Assembly: GCA_004431415.1 (NCBI GenBank)
Contig: QPMI01000415.1
Coordinates: forward strand, 124,001 to 188,000
Direction: 5' to 3'
Origin: Cyanophora paradoxa
Lineage: Eukaryota; Glaucocystophyceae; Cyanophorales; Cyanophoraceae
Length of the DNA stretch: 64,000 bases
The notes beneath the pieces were generated by a model. It did not search any database. It was given only the letters and a program-made list of their open reading frames with translations, and was not told where the DNA came from. Both the position numbers and the translations under genes were made by a program. Positions 16,983 to 25,373 of the stretch are shown one piece after another (the first letter of the stretch is position 1; each line of letters opens with the position of its first letter).

Positions 16983-18296
16983 TTAGCTACTTACACGCCT
17001 GATTCCGTCGGCACCAATTATCATTATGTTATGAGCGAGGGCAATGCACTGAATTTGCATCTTCTGATAAGCGGCACCCGCATACCATTCTGATGAACCT
17101 TCGGCTGCCGTTGTGACACCGTTGAATTCGAAGACCAGATCGAACGCCGATGTGCCTGTGGCATCGATGTAGCCCGTGTTCTCTTGGTTGAGAAGCGACG
17201 CCTTTCCGTTTCCAGCACCGAAGTAAATGCCAGTGAGAGCGGGGTAGCTTGTGCTCTCGGTGAAAATCGCCGAATTATATTTATCTTGAAGTTCGGTCGC
17301 GGCAATCATGAGAGGAAGCGAAGTATTCGAGTAAAGGCGGTTATTGTTGAGTTCCACATAGAAGCTTACGGCGTTGGTTCTGAGTGCACGAGGAGCCAGA
17401 ACGGAGAGAGTTCCGTTGTTAACCTTCGTCTTCGCGTTTTGGCGCACAGAGAATACGAGAGTGTGGATGAGACCCGCACCTGTGAGTTGCGAGAGATTGA
17501 CTCGCGAACCGGAGGCGGTCGGCTGGAAATCTGTGTGTAGGAAACCGATTTCGTTGTAGGGGATCGCGATGCCAGTCGATTTAACACGGGCAATGGTCTC
17601 AGATACAACCGCCTCATCGGCATTTACGACCTTGCAAATAACGCGGGGTTTCAGCACTTGAAGGGAAGCGCCATTGTTGGTTACCGCAATATTAGCAACA
17701 TTGTTTACATCCTCAATGATACCATCCCCTTGCGCCTTGAATTCGATTTCTACTGTGATCTCAGAGTTCAGAGCGCAAAGTGGGAACATCGCCTTCTCGA
17801 AAGGAGAGGGTAAATCGATTTCGTAGGTTCCACCGACAGTGTTACCAGCGGTTCCGACAAGACCACCCACATAGCGAAGTTTCTTATCGAGTTCGCCCTG
17901 TTCGGTCATCAGTAGAAAATACTGGGTGACGAAATCCTCTGGGACAACATAGCGGAATGAAGCGTGAGAGATTTCAATGCGCTTAATTAGCGATCCAATA
18001 ACGCGAAGGTAGCCAGTAGTTCCAGCGACACCATTCGTGAGATCAGTGAGGGTGATCGGGTTAAGGTCGAGTTGCAGCGCGAGACCATTCAGGAAATGGT
18101 AGCGGGGGATCTTGAAAACTACTCGGTTACCGAGGGCATTGGTTGGTTCGGTATCGGGGGCGACCAGAACTCGAAGTGGCTTAGTGCCAGAGGACGTTCC
18201 AATGACCAGCGACTTGTTTAGGAAATAATCCTTGTAGTCATCGGTGGTGAGCATAGATTTCAGCGTTGGGCGCTGGAATTGGCTGTTAGTCTCCAT
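16983..18296 (-). CDS. Major capsid protein (double jelly-roll-like)
   Basis: 437 aa from the ATG at 18296; the frame is open to 18347 but the shorter start follows the AT-rich leader. The sequence is beta-rich throughout, with the alternating hydrophobic pattern of jelly-roll strands. IDLPSPFEKAMFPLCALN (about 180-200) resembles the P-F...LPL-L region conserved near the middle of PLV capsid proteins, and it is followed by an EITVEIEF strand. Its length and its neighbourhood (ATPase downstream, penton upstream, same strand) match the PLV morphogenesis module. It forms the hexameric capsomers of an icosahedral shell. The fold is inferred from pattern and context, not from a search. Confidence 0.8.
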   Translation of the reverse strand: METNSQFQRPTLKSMLTTDDYKDYFLNKSLVIGTSSGTKPLRVLVAPDTEPTNALGNRVVFKIPRYHFLNGLALQLDLNPITLTDLTNGVAGTTGYLRVIGSLIKRIEISHASFRYVVPEDFVTQYFLLMTEQGELDKKLRYVGGLVGTAGNTVGGTYEIDLPSPFEKAMFPLCALNSEITVEIEFKAQGDGIIEDVNNVANIAVTNNGASLQVLKPRVICKVVNADEAVVSETIARVKSTGIAIPYNEIGFLHTDFQPTASGSRVNLSQLTGAGLIHTLVFSVRQNAKTKVNNGTLSVLAPRALRTNAVSFYVELNNNRLYSNTSLPLMIAATELQDKYNSAIFTESTSYPALTGIYFGAGNGKASLLNQENTGYIDATGTSAFDLVFEFNGVTTAAEGSSEWYAGAAYQKMQIQCIALAHNIMIIGADGIRRVSS

Positions 18297-18354
18297 GAGC
18301 GTTTCTTCTCTTATCTTTGGGATCAGAAAATAATTTACAGGGCTCAATAGAAAT

Positions 18355-19269
18355 TCATTTCGGGCGGTGCGTCGTAGGTTTCGATTTCAAAAGTGAAATA
18401 ATGCGCCCAAACCCGAAATCTAAGAGAGCGCCATCATGGTCGATGAGTTTAATCGTGAGGCGGTCGAAAGATTTTAATTCGCGGAATTCACGAATGAGAG
18501 GCACCGTAGTGGACGTGTCGAAGTGGTAGATATCACCATGTTCGAGTTCCTGTGGGATTGGAATGCGCATGAAATAACCATCGACGTGCTTGTTGACTGA
18601 GCGAATAAACGGCGCAAATTCATCAATATATAGCCAGATCATCGCCGCCGGGGTCTCATCTCCACGAGTATAGCCGCGAATGCGTCGATTGAGTATCACA
18701 GTTCCCGTCCCAGGATTAAACACAAGGAATGTATCGCTTGCAAAAGGGGTAAATGTCTCGTAAACATATAGCTGAATATCTTTGAAACCGAATATTGCGA
18801 GTTTCTTAGCGATTGCTTTGCGATTACTGGATTTTCTGAGTGTTTCAGGGGAAGCTTTGGAGAACTTGAACCAAAAGTTACTATCACTGAAAAACTCATA
18901 GATCTTTGAAGTAGTATTATAGCGGCATTTAATATATTTTCCACCGAAATCTGAAAGGCGAGCTGCTTCGAGTCTTTCTGTGACTTTTGCGGCAAGGTCG
19001 TCTTTGGTGTAAAATCCTTTGGGGATTGTGATGGTCACGAATCCGGAATCCGAAGCTGTGACCGAGAAATAGAGTTCCATGCGCTCGATGGTTGCACCAG
19101 TGGCGTCTATATCATTTGTCACGGTCGAAAGAACATTGGGAACCGTTGCCTGCACCAGGCGCACCGATTTTACGTTGTCATAGCGACGGGGTAATGTCAC
19201 TACATACTGGTTTGGCTGTGTAAACTCCTCGTCGCGATCATCGCTCGAAAAGCTCAGGTATTCTTTCAT
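18355..19269 (-). CDS. Penton / minor capsid protein A
   Basis: 304 aa. The N-terminus FSSDDRDEEFTQPNQYVVTL, followed by NVKSVRLVQATVPNV, is the signature found at the start of penton-like and related structural proteins of PLVs and giant viruses (S-x-x-R-D, then a beta-strand and a V-x-L-x-x-A-x-V-P motif). The C-terminus FDRLTIKLIDHDGALLDF fits the usual end of this family. It is expected at the fivefold vertices. It sits directly upstream of the capsid gene. Its start codon lies 16 bp from that of a divergent paralogue, so the two share a bidirectional promoter. Confidence 0.75.
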   Translation of the reverse strand: MKEYLSFSSDDRDEEFTQPNQYVVTLPRRYDNVKSVRLVQATVPNVLSTVTNDIDATGATIERMELYFSVTASDSGFVTITIPKGFYTKDDLAAKVTERLEAARLSDFGGKYIKCRYNTTSKIYEFFSDSNFWFKFSKASPETLRKSSNRKAIAKKLAIFGFKDIQLYVYETFTPFASDTFLVFNPGTGTVILNRRIRGYTRGDETPAAMIWLYIDEFAPFIRSVNKHVDGYFMRIPIPQELEHGDIYHFDTSTTVPLIREFRELKSFDRLTIKLIDHDGALLDFGFGRIISLLKSKPTTHRPK

Positions 19270-19285
19270 CTTACTATAATAGATT
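19270..19285. promoter_or_regulatory. Shared 16-bp divergent promoter region
   Basis: CTTACTATAATAGATT separates the two divergent start codons. Read on either strand it gives a TATAATAG / CTATTATAG core ending 3-6 nt from the ATG. Similar starts occur at 5701-5709 (CTATAATAA), 25361-25373 (TCTTATAATAGAA) and in reverse before 13829 and 16143. Confidence 0.55.
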
Positions 19286-20131
19286 ATGAAAAGAATAACA
19301 ATAAATTGCGACAGTAGAGACCTTGAAAACGGCGTGCTGCACTTGAAAACGCGCCTTAATAATGTTCGACGATTTCGTGTGCTATCCGCTGAGATTCCTA
19401 ATAGCTCTTATGTTGTTCCGCCCGATCAGACAATAACTATAACGCTTCTAAACGAAGAGCCCACAGTAATCCCCGCATCCAAAATGATAGCACCGATTCC
19501 CAGCGTAAACGATTATTATTACGTCGATGCTGATAACGAACGATATCCAAAAGAGAGAGCTCTAAACAGTGATGCTTTACTCGGATTTGCGGGCGGTTCT
19601 TTTGATCCGCTCGGTCTCTTCCCGGTTTCCTATTCTCTCGCTCTGTCTACGAACCGCTTCGTGTTCTCATCTCCGAATAGCCCTTTTACATTAGAGTCCT
19701 CAGACCAGGAGTTCTGTGACTGTCTCGGCATAGAACCCGGAGTGGTTTACGCCAGCACACCAGAACCAGTGCCGGTTCCACTCAGAGATTACCCCAGTCG
19801 CTACGCGATTATATGCCCGAAAATGGTCGACTTTAATGCAATTCCATATATTTACCTTGATATCGAAGAGCTCCGCCCGTTTACCAAATTCGCAGCGGTT
19901 ACTGGGAGACAGAACAATTTCGACGACTCCTATCTATTGCGAATTCAGATGAACTCGGACTTTGGTAGATATTCCTTTTACCACGAACCGAGCGCAAGCA
20001 TCCCTTTCGTAAATGTCACATCGCAACTCGATTTAGATCGCCTCACAATTTCGCTTCGAAAATGGCGGGGCTCTGTTGCGGATATAAACGGTCTCTCATT
20101 CTCGTTCCAGCTCGAAGTGATCACCGATTAA
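19286..20131 (+). CDS. Penton / minor capsid-like protein B
   Basis: 281 aa. It shares the family signature with protein A: INCDSRDLENGVLHLKTRL, then VRRFRVLSAEIPNS near the N-terminus, and LDRLTISLRKWRGSVADING near the C-terminus. So it is a diverged paralogue transcribed in the opposite direction. It may form a second vertex protein, a heteromer, or an adaptor that holds the fibres encoded to its right. Its position between the capsid block and the fibre block suits an adaptor, but that is inference. Confidence 0.68.
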   Translation: MKRITINCDSRDLENGVLHLKTRLNNVRRFRVLSAEIPNSSYVVPPDQTITITLLNEEPTVIPASKMIAPIPSVNDYYYVDADNERYPKERALNSDALLGFAGGSFDPLGLFPVSYSLALSTNRFVFSSPNSPFTLESSDQEFCDCLGIEPGVVYASTPEPVPVPLRDYPSRYAIICPKMVDFNAIPYIYLDIEELRPFTKFAAVTGRQNNFDDSYLLRIQMNSDFGRYSFYHEPSASIPFVNVTSQLDLDRLTISLRKWRGSVADINGLSFSFQLEVITD

Positions 20132-20137
20132 GCGCTG

Positions 20138-21630
20138 TCACACGTAGTAGCCCTCGAAATCAATTCGGCATGCCGAAGCTACGTTTGTCGAGAGCACCCA
20201 GATTACGAGGGTTCTCACAGATCTCGGGTTTGCTAAGAAATGTTCGTCGGGTTCTACACTTCCGGCTATTTGATTTGCATTTGTAAACACTCTCGTCGCG
20301 CCGGCTTCTGTGTATGTGACAAGCGCCGAAACTCCCGGAGTTAATTGGTAATCGATTTCAAACGTTTTAATGTAGTTTCCATTTGCAGCCGGCTTCATTT
20401 TTATAGAGGAAAGCATAAACAGACGCGGAAAATCAATGCGTAAATAATTGCCTCCCGACCTACTACCTTGCGGCGGGTTAGTAAATCCCACCCACCCCGT
20501 AGCATTTGACCAGCGGGCATCAGAAGCTGTGCCAAATTCCGCAATAAAGGCGCTATTATCGAGCGGCACCCAGTTAGACTCCGGGGGTGCGCTTACATCT
20601 GTGCACCCGGACAGATTAATAATGGGAACGTCTCCCTCTGATATATTCATCGTCAGCACTGAATACATCGCATTAAAATACGTTTGCTGTGCGGAAACAA
20701 ACGCGAGCGCTTCCGTTTCTAAATATTGCAAGTGCGTCGTTGTGATAGTATCGAGGGTCATTTTATCTTTCGGTAAAGGAACGCTCAGCTTATAGTAGCG
20801 ATCGTAATTCTGATCATCGTTTCTGGGTAAAAGTTCCAGCAGCTTTACGTGGGCATTTAGATCGCTCGACTCTAAGAACATGCTGAGAATTGGCGATCCT
20901 GTGGCGCCTAACATCCATTGCACGATCCCCCAATTTTTCATAGTGTCGTACGAATATCCAGATGTCGCCTTATCAGAGTCTTGGACGTGACCCGCCGTAA
21001 TCGAGACCACGATAAGCTCCTCCTCGCAAGAGTTTCCGAATAAAGTGCGGGCGAATGTGTAGCCGCAAACCCGGGCGAATTATTTCCACTCATGCAACCA
21101 TCAATTAAACAGTATGTTCTTCCGGCGACTGTGACTTGTTTCGGCTCGAAATAGGTCGGAGCAGCCGAGGTAGCCCTTGCAGCATCGCGCACAAGCATCC
21201 CATTAATATCTTCATCATTGCTTGAAATAAAAACGGGGGACATTTGAACCGTGTCGAACGCAGTCACGATGGTGGGTTTATAGAGATCCGCCATAGTCGC
21301 TGAGCCGCAGAGTTCCAGAGCCACAGCTTCTAAATTCGTGGCTTCATACTTGGGGCGTTGCACAATCGATGTAAGCACTCGTGGATTCGCGAAAATCAGC
21401 GGTAGTTTCGCTTTGTAGAGCGCCAGAATATCAGTAGCAGTATATTTAGGGGCGCCATCGGTTCCCTTGATATTCAAAAGGAGCGCGATTAATCCACCTG
21501 TGGATGTTCCCGCAAAGCAGTCGAATAGCTGTTGGATTCGTTTACCGGTTTGGGCTTCAATCTGTGCCAGTATAGCAGCCTCGATTATTCCACGCGACCC
21601 TCCACCACTCAGACATAAAACGGTCTTCAT
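20138..21630 (-). pseudogene. Patatin-like phospholipase with discoidin-like C-terminal domain, frameshifted
   Basis: The N-terminal frame (from 21630) shows the patatin oxyanion motif GGGSRG (9-14), nucleophile motif GTSTG (S43) and the dyad Asp in DGC (D177, normally DGG or DGA). Shortly after, near 21060, the coding frame steps by -1. The homologous continuation (YTFARTLFG, then ELIVVSITAG) is in the frame that runs to 20138. The segment after about 20640 is a separate beta-rich domain with WSNATGWVGF, YLRIDF and CRIDFEGYY, resembling F5/8 type C (discoidin) domains that bind glycans or lipids. The intact enzyme would cleave phospholipids, perhaps during entry or exit, anchored by the discoidin part. 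One base appears lost; sequencing error is possible. Confidence 0.78.
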
Positions 21631-21673
21631 TATCTTATATACTTCTTATATATCTTCTTTGTTTATAAAGAGG

Positions 21674-24600
21674 ATGTCGTTCCTGAATCCGCGACCAGAC
21701 GCACGAGTTATTAATTCGACCACTCAGATAGAGGACACTGATCAGGTAAACACTGAAATTCGCGGGTCTCTGAGAATAAATTACAATGCAGACCGCGAAG
21801 ATCCAGTCAGTGGGACACCGAGCAGACCCGCAGCTTTGCAGTTAATGAACGTCGAGAAAGGGGATCATAAACTTGGAATCGACTTTTTACTTGATGATAA
21901 CGAACGAAACAGAGTCGCCAGCATTCAGGCAACCCGCCAGCTACCGAAAACGGTGCGATATAATCGCAGGAACATCCCAAAAGCATTCGATAGAGGTCGC
22001 TTAAACTTCTTCATTCAAGATGAGAGCGGTTTCCAAAATGCAGCTATGAGAATCGTGGATAATAGCACACTTATAGCGGGAGTATCCACACGGAAAACAA
22101 AGGTAGAGGTCGTCCATGATCTCTCAGCAGGTAATCTAACGACGAGCAATATTACAGCAAGTAACATCACTACGGATACCCTAAATGTAAACTCGCTCAA
22201 CTCCGAGTCGTTTTTCGCCACCAATGTCGCAACCTGTAACCTAAACATCGAATCCTTTGTGATTCAGAAGAGCGAATCGGTTCCCCAGATAACAGAGGGT
22301 GTTTTCACATTAGACCCCGCGAAACCGACCTTAGAAATTGTCGAAAATGGGAACGTTGTCGATATAATTGGCGCCAATGCTCCGAATGTGAGATCCTTAG
22401 CACTTGATAAAACGACTATATCATTTGCAGAAGAAATTCCGGCTTTTACCACAGAGAAACAGGCACTGAGAACAGACCATGTTCACATAACCAGAGACAA
22501 TATAAACGATCTTTTAGGCAAGGACATCGTAAAGGCGTTTTTGGAGTTTGAAAGGAGCAAGAACACCAAAGATTCCAGCCAGGATGGAACCCTCACGACC
22601 CACACAACCGAAATCGCGGCTTTGCAATCAGAAATTAATGCTCTGTTTGCAGCAGATGGAGCGCTTGCAATAACCTTAGCCCATATTCTATCGAAAAGGA
22701 ACATATACCCCGCGACTGACAACACATACCGAGTTGGTTTATCGAATCTGAGATGGTCAGAGTTGCATGGAGTTTCCATGTTTGCCTCCAATTTAATCCT
22801 TCCATTTAATCACTCACTCCGACCCAATCAGATTCTCACCAGTGATAATGCACTGATCAGCTACACTGACTTTAATAGTAACCTTTCCCGATCAGTTTCG
22901 CGGACTGAGACCTACGAGGTCACAGGCTACCCGCAGAAATTCGCAGGTCTCGAAGTTTATGTAGTTTATGCAGACAGTCCAACATACACATTTACTTGGG
23001 ATCAATTGGGTGTCACAGGTTTCGAGACTTTACCTACGGTTACCTTGGTCGATCATACAGTTTACTTTAATCAAATCACTTTGACTGATGAATATAACAA
23101 GGCATATGTCCATAATATCACCTCCACAGGGTTTCAGGTTTTGTTCCAATATGTTGGAACAAATACTCTCATTATCCGGAACTCGTCACTGAACACCATA
23201 GCTAATCTGAGTTTCACTCTTACTGTCAATTATGTCACCCCTGTATTCGATAGCAAACCCAGAGTAAAGGTTTACCGAGATTTACAAGGTAGCAATATCG
23301 TGCCCTTCTCACAGAGTTTCGATCTTGGCGCGAACTCTTTAAGGTGGAACACAGTTTATTCTTTGAGTGCAAACACCTGTAATATTGTAGTCGCAGGTTC
23401 ATCGGCTACTATTGGAGATCTGACCGCCCCTTTTAAAAAGGAGTATCTTAAAGAACTGTATATTACAAAGTCTGATTTACCAGATGCTATTTCGTTGGTG
23501 CTCTCCCCGACTCCCAGCATATCATACCACAATGTGAAAGACACAAGTAATGTAGTGCAGAGGGGAAGTAAAGTATTCCAGGCATCCGAGATAGGATCGG
23601 TCTCATATAGATATCTTGCAGGGGTTCCAGCGAATTTTAATTTCACATTTGAGACACCATTTGTTTCCCCTCCTACTATTGAAATAACAGACACGAATTT
23701 GTATGTGGTCAATGATGGGTCAGCTACATCACTTCAAAATGCACCAGCCGGCTACTCCCCATTTGTTGCAACTAACATAACAACCACCGGCTTCACACTT
23801 GTCGGAAATGCAACAGTGACATATGCTCTGACATCATACCCTGTTGGGTTGTATTTTGCGAAATTTAATCTCTCTGTTATCCCAGCAGTTTCCCTTTCTC
23901 CTCCCTTCACTGTGAGTTGGAAGGCAACAGGAACTATTCCGCGATTTGACCCCGAAGACCGATTAAAAATAAGGTATCCTCTCGATGTTACCGACATTCA
24001 TACTACGAGGATCAATGGGCAGAACTTCGTATTTAATGGAACCAATGCTACTCTGATCGATAATCGAGTAACGAATAATTACTTTTTCGATTCTCGATAC
24101 ATTAATACTTGCAACATTGTCATACATAAAACGTTTGAGGATCGCAGTAAGACCTTAACAGTCACCTTGCCCACTCACTCGAATGTCTCAGATGGATTTT
24201 ACTATTATCTGTTAAATCGCTATTACACCTCTTATATTCCATATCCTTCTGAGACTGTCAGCATGAGCTATCCCAAAGTCACCCTAACATCGACCAATGC
24301 TGACTTCTTTGGATCCACAGACTTCATGAGAGACTTCTTTTATTTTACATCCTCCACAGATGGTCTCTTAGTTTATTACTCTTACAGATATGAGTCTATT
24401 GCTACCCAAATTGACAGCCACCCAAACACAGATATCATCACAGCAGGCGATAAGAAATATATAAAAACCGCTTCCCCATGGGTTTGCACTGTAAGGCTCG
24501 ATGACAGATACACTCCTAACCTAAATAACATTGGATTGCACTCGACATGCAATATTTATGTGCAAGGTGCGATTTCGGCTACCAAATATTATGAGGGCGG

Positions 24601-25351
24601 AAATTGTGATACAGGACATAGGTTGCTATCGCGAAATGGACTCTTTGAGTCATTCAGTGGGACGGCTCTACCGCCCTTTATCAGGGACACAGTCTATGAT
24701 ACCACATGCAATATTTGGGTGTGTCGATCTGTGAGTAATCCGCCTGTGACACAGGAATTATATAAATATCTCTCAGATACCTATGGGGCAATCACAGGGT
24801 CTTCAACAGGAAATCCAGCGACGGCTCCCATCGTGTTTGCAAATGCATACACAGCGCCGACATCATTAGCAGGGTCGACAGAGCCGCCACCAAACGATCC
24901 CAATCCGAACCAGCCTAACCCAGATCCCGATTCAAAAGATCCCCCTACAACTGATCCACCTTACACTCCACCCACAACAAATAATCCCACTCCCATTGGG
25001 GCGCCGCAAGGAGGTGGTAATGGGATAGGTGGCTTGATTGGGATAATCTTGGGCGCGATTGCAGGTGCAGCTTTACTTGCTCTTATGTGGAAGTATCGTA
25101 GTTTATTCTTTGCATGTTGCTATAATGCAGGGGCAGCATACTCTACACCAGAAGTAGGTTTAACAGAGACACCTGATGGTGATTTAGGTGTAGAGATTTC
25201 CAGACCAGAGGGGAATTCTCTTAGTGTCATTAGAAATGGCAGGAGTCCACAGGATCGAGGAGCATTGAGATCAGGAGGAGACAGTGATTTTATGTCCGAA
25301 ATAGCACAGCGAGAAGGTAGGGTCTATGAGCATGTCCCCAATGTGATGTAA
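21674..25351 (+). CDS. Membrane-anchored fibre/adhesin
   Basis: 1225 aa from the ATG at 21674; the frame is open further upstream but overlaps the lipase gene and lacks a leader. The sequence is beta-rich with many Asn-X-Ser/Thr sites. The motif (T)CNIxV recurs (near residues 185, 575, 815, 955, 1015), framed by SN-T-SNI repeats, as in trimeric phage and giant-virus fibres. Two stretches resemble H-type-lectin-like modules (about 415-530 and 620-740). A Pro/Asn/Asp-rich stalk (about 1070-1110) leads to a Gly-rich TM helix (IGGLIGIILGAIAGAALLAL), a WKYRS stop-transfer, a CC pair and a hydrophilic tail of about 80 residues. A C-terminal anchor is unusual for a virus family regarded as non-enveloped. 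No N-terminal signal peptide is visible. Confidence 0.7.
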   Translation: MSFLNPRPDARVINSTTQIEDTDQVNTEIRGSLRINYNADREDPVSGTPSRPAALQLMNVEKGDHKLGIDFLLDDNERNRVASIQATRQLPKTVRYNRRNIPKAFDRGRLNFFIQDESGFQNAAMRIVDNSTLIAGVSTRKTKVEVVHDLSAGNLTTSNITASNITTDTLNVNSLNSESFFATNVATCNLNIESFVIQKSESVPQITEGVFTLDPAKPTLEIVENGNVVDIIGANAPNVRSLALDKTTISFAEEIPAFTTEKQALRTDHVHITRDNINDLLGKDIVKAFLEFERSKNTKDSSQDGTLTTHTTEIAALQSEINALFAADGALAITLAHILSKRNIYPATDNTYRVGLSNLRWSELHGVSMFASNLILPFNHSLRPNQILTSDNALISYTDFNSNLSRSVSRTETYEVTGYPQKFAGLEVYVVYADSPTYTFTWDQLGVTGFETLPTVTLVDHTVYFNQITLTDEYNKAYVHNITSTGFQVLFQYVGTNTLIIRNSSLNTIANLSFTLTVNYVTPVFDSKPRVKVYRDLQGSNIVPFSQSFDLGANSLRWNTVYSLSANTCNIVVAGSSATIGDLTAPFKKEYLKELYITKSDLPDAISLVLSPTPSISYHNVKDTSNVVQRGSKVFQASEIGSVSYRYLAGVPANFNFTFETPFVSPPTIEITDTNLYVVNDGSATSLQNAPAGYSPFVATNITTTGFTLVGNATVTYALTSYPVGLYFAKFNLSVIPAVSLSPPFTVSWKATGTIPRFDPEDRLKIRYPLDVTDIHTTRINGQNFVFNGTNATLIDNRVTNNYFFDSRYINTCNIVIHKTFEDRSKTLTVTLPTHSNVSDGFYYYLLNRYYTSYIPYPSETVSMSYPKVTLTSTNADFFGSTDFMRDFFYFTSSTDGLLVYYSYRYESIATQIDSHPNTDIITAGDKKYIKTASPWVCTVRLDDRYTPNLNNIGLHSTCNIYVQGAISATKYYEGGNCDTGHRLLSRNGLFESFSGTALPPFIRDTVYDTTCNIWVCRSVSNPPVTQELYKYLSDTYGAITGSSTGNPATAPIVFANAYTAPTSLAGSTEPPPNDPNPNQPNPDPDSKDPPTTDPPYTPPTTNNPTPIGAPQGGGNGIGGLIGIILGAIAGAALLALMWKYRSLFFACCYNAGAAYSTPEVGLTETPDGDLGVEISRPEGNSLSVIRNGRSPQDRGALRSGGDSDFMSEIAQREGRVYEHVPNVM

Positions 25352-25373
25352 AATAAACCTTCTTATAATAGAA

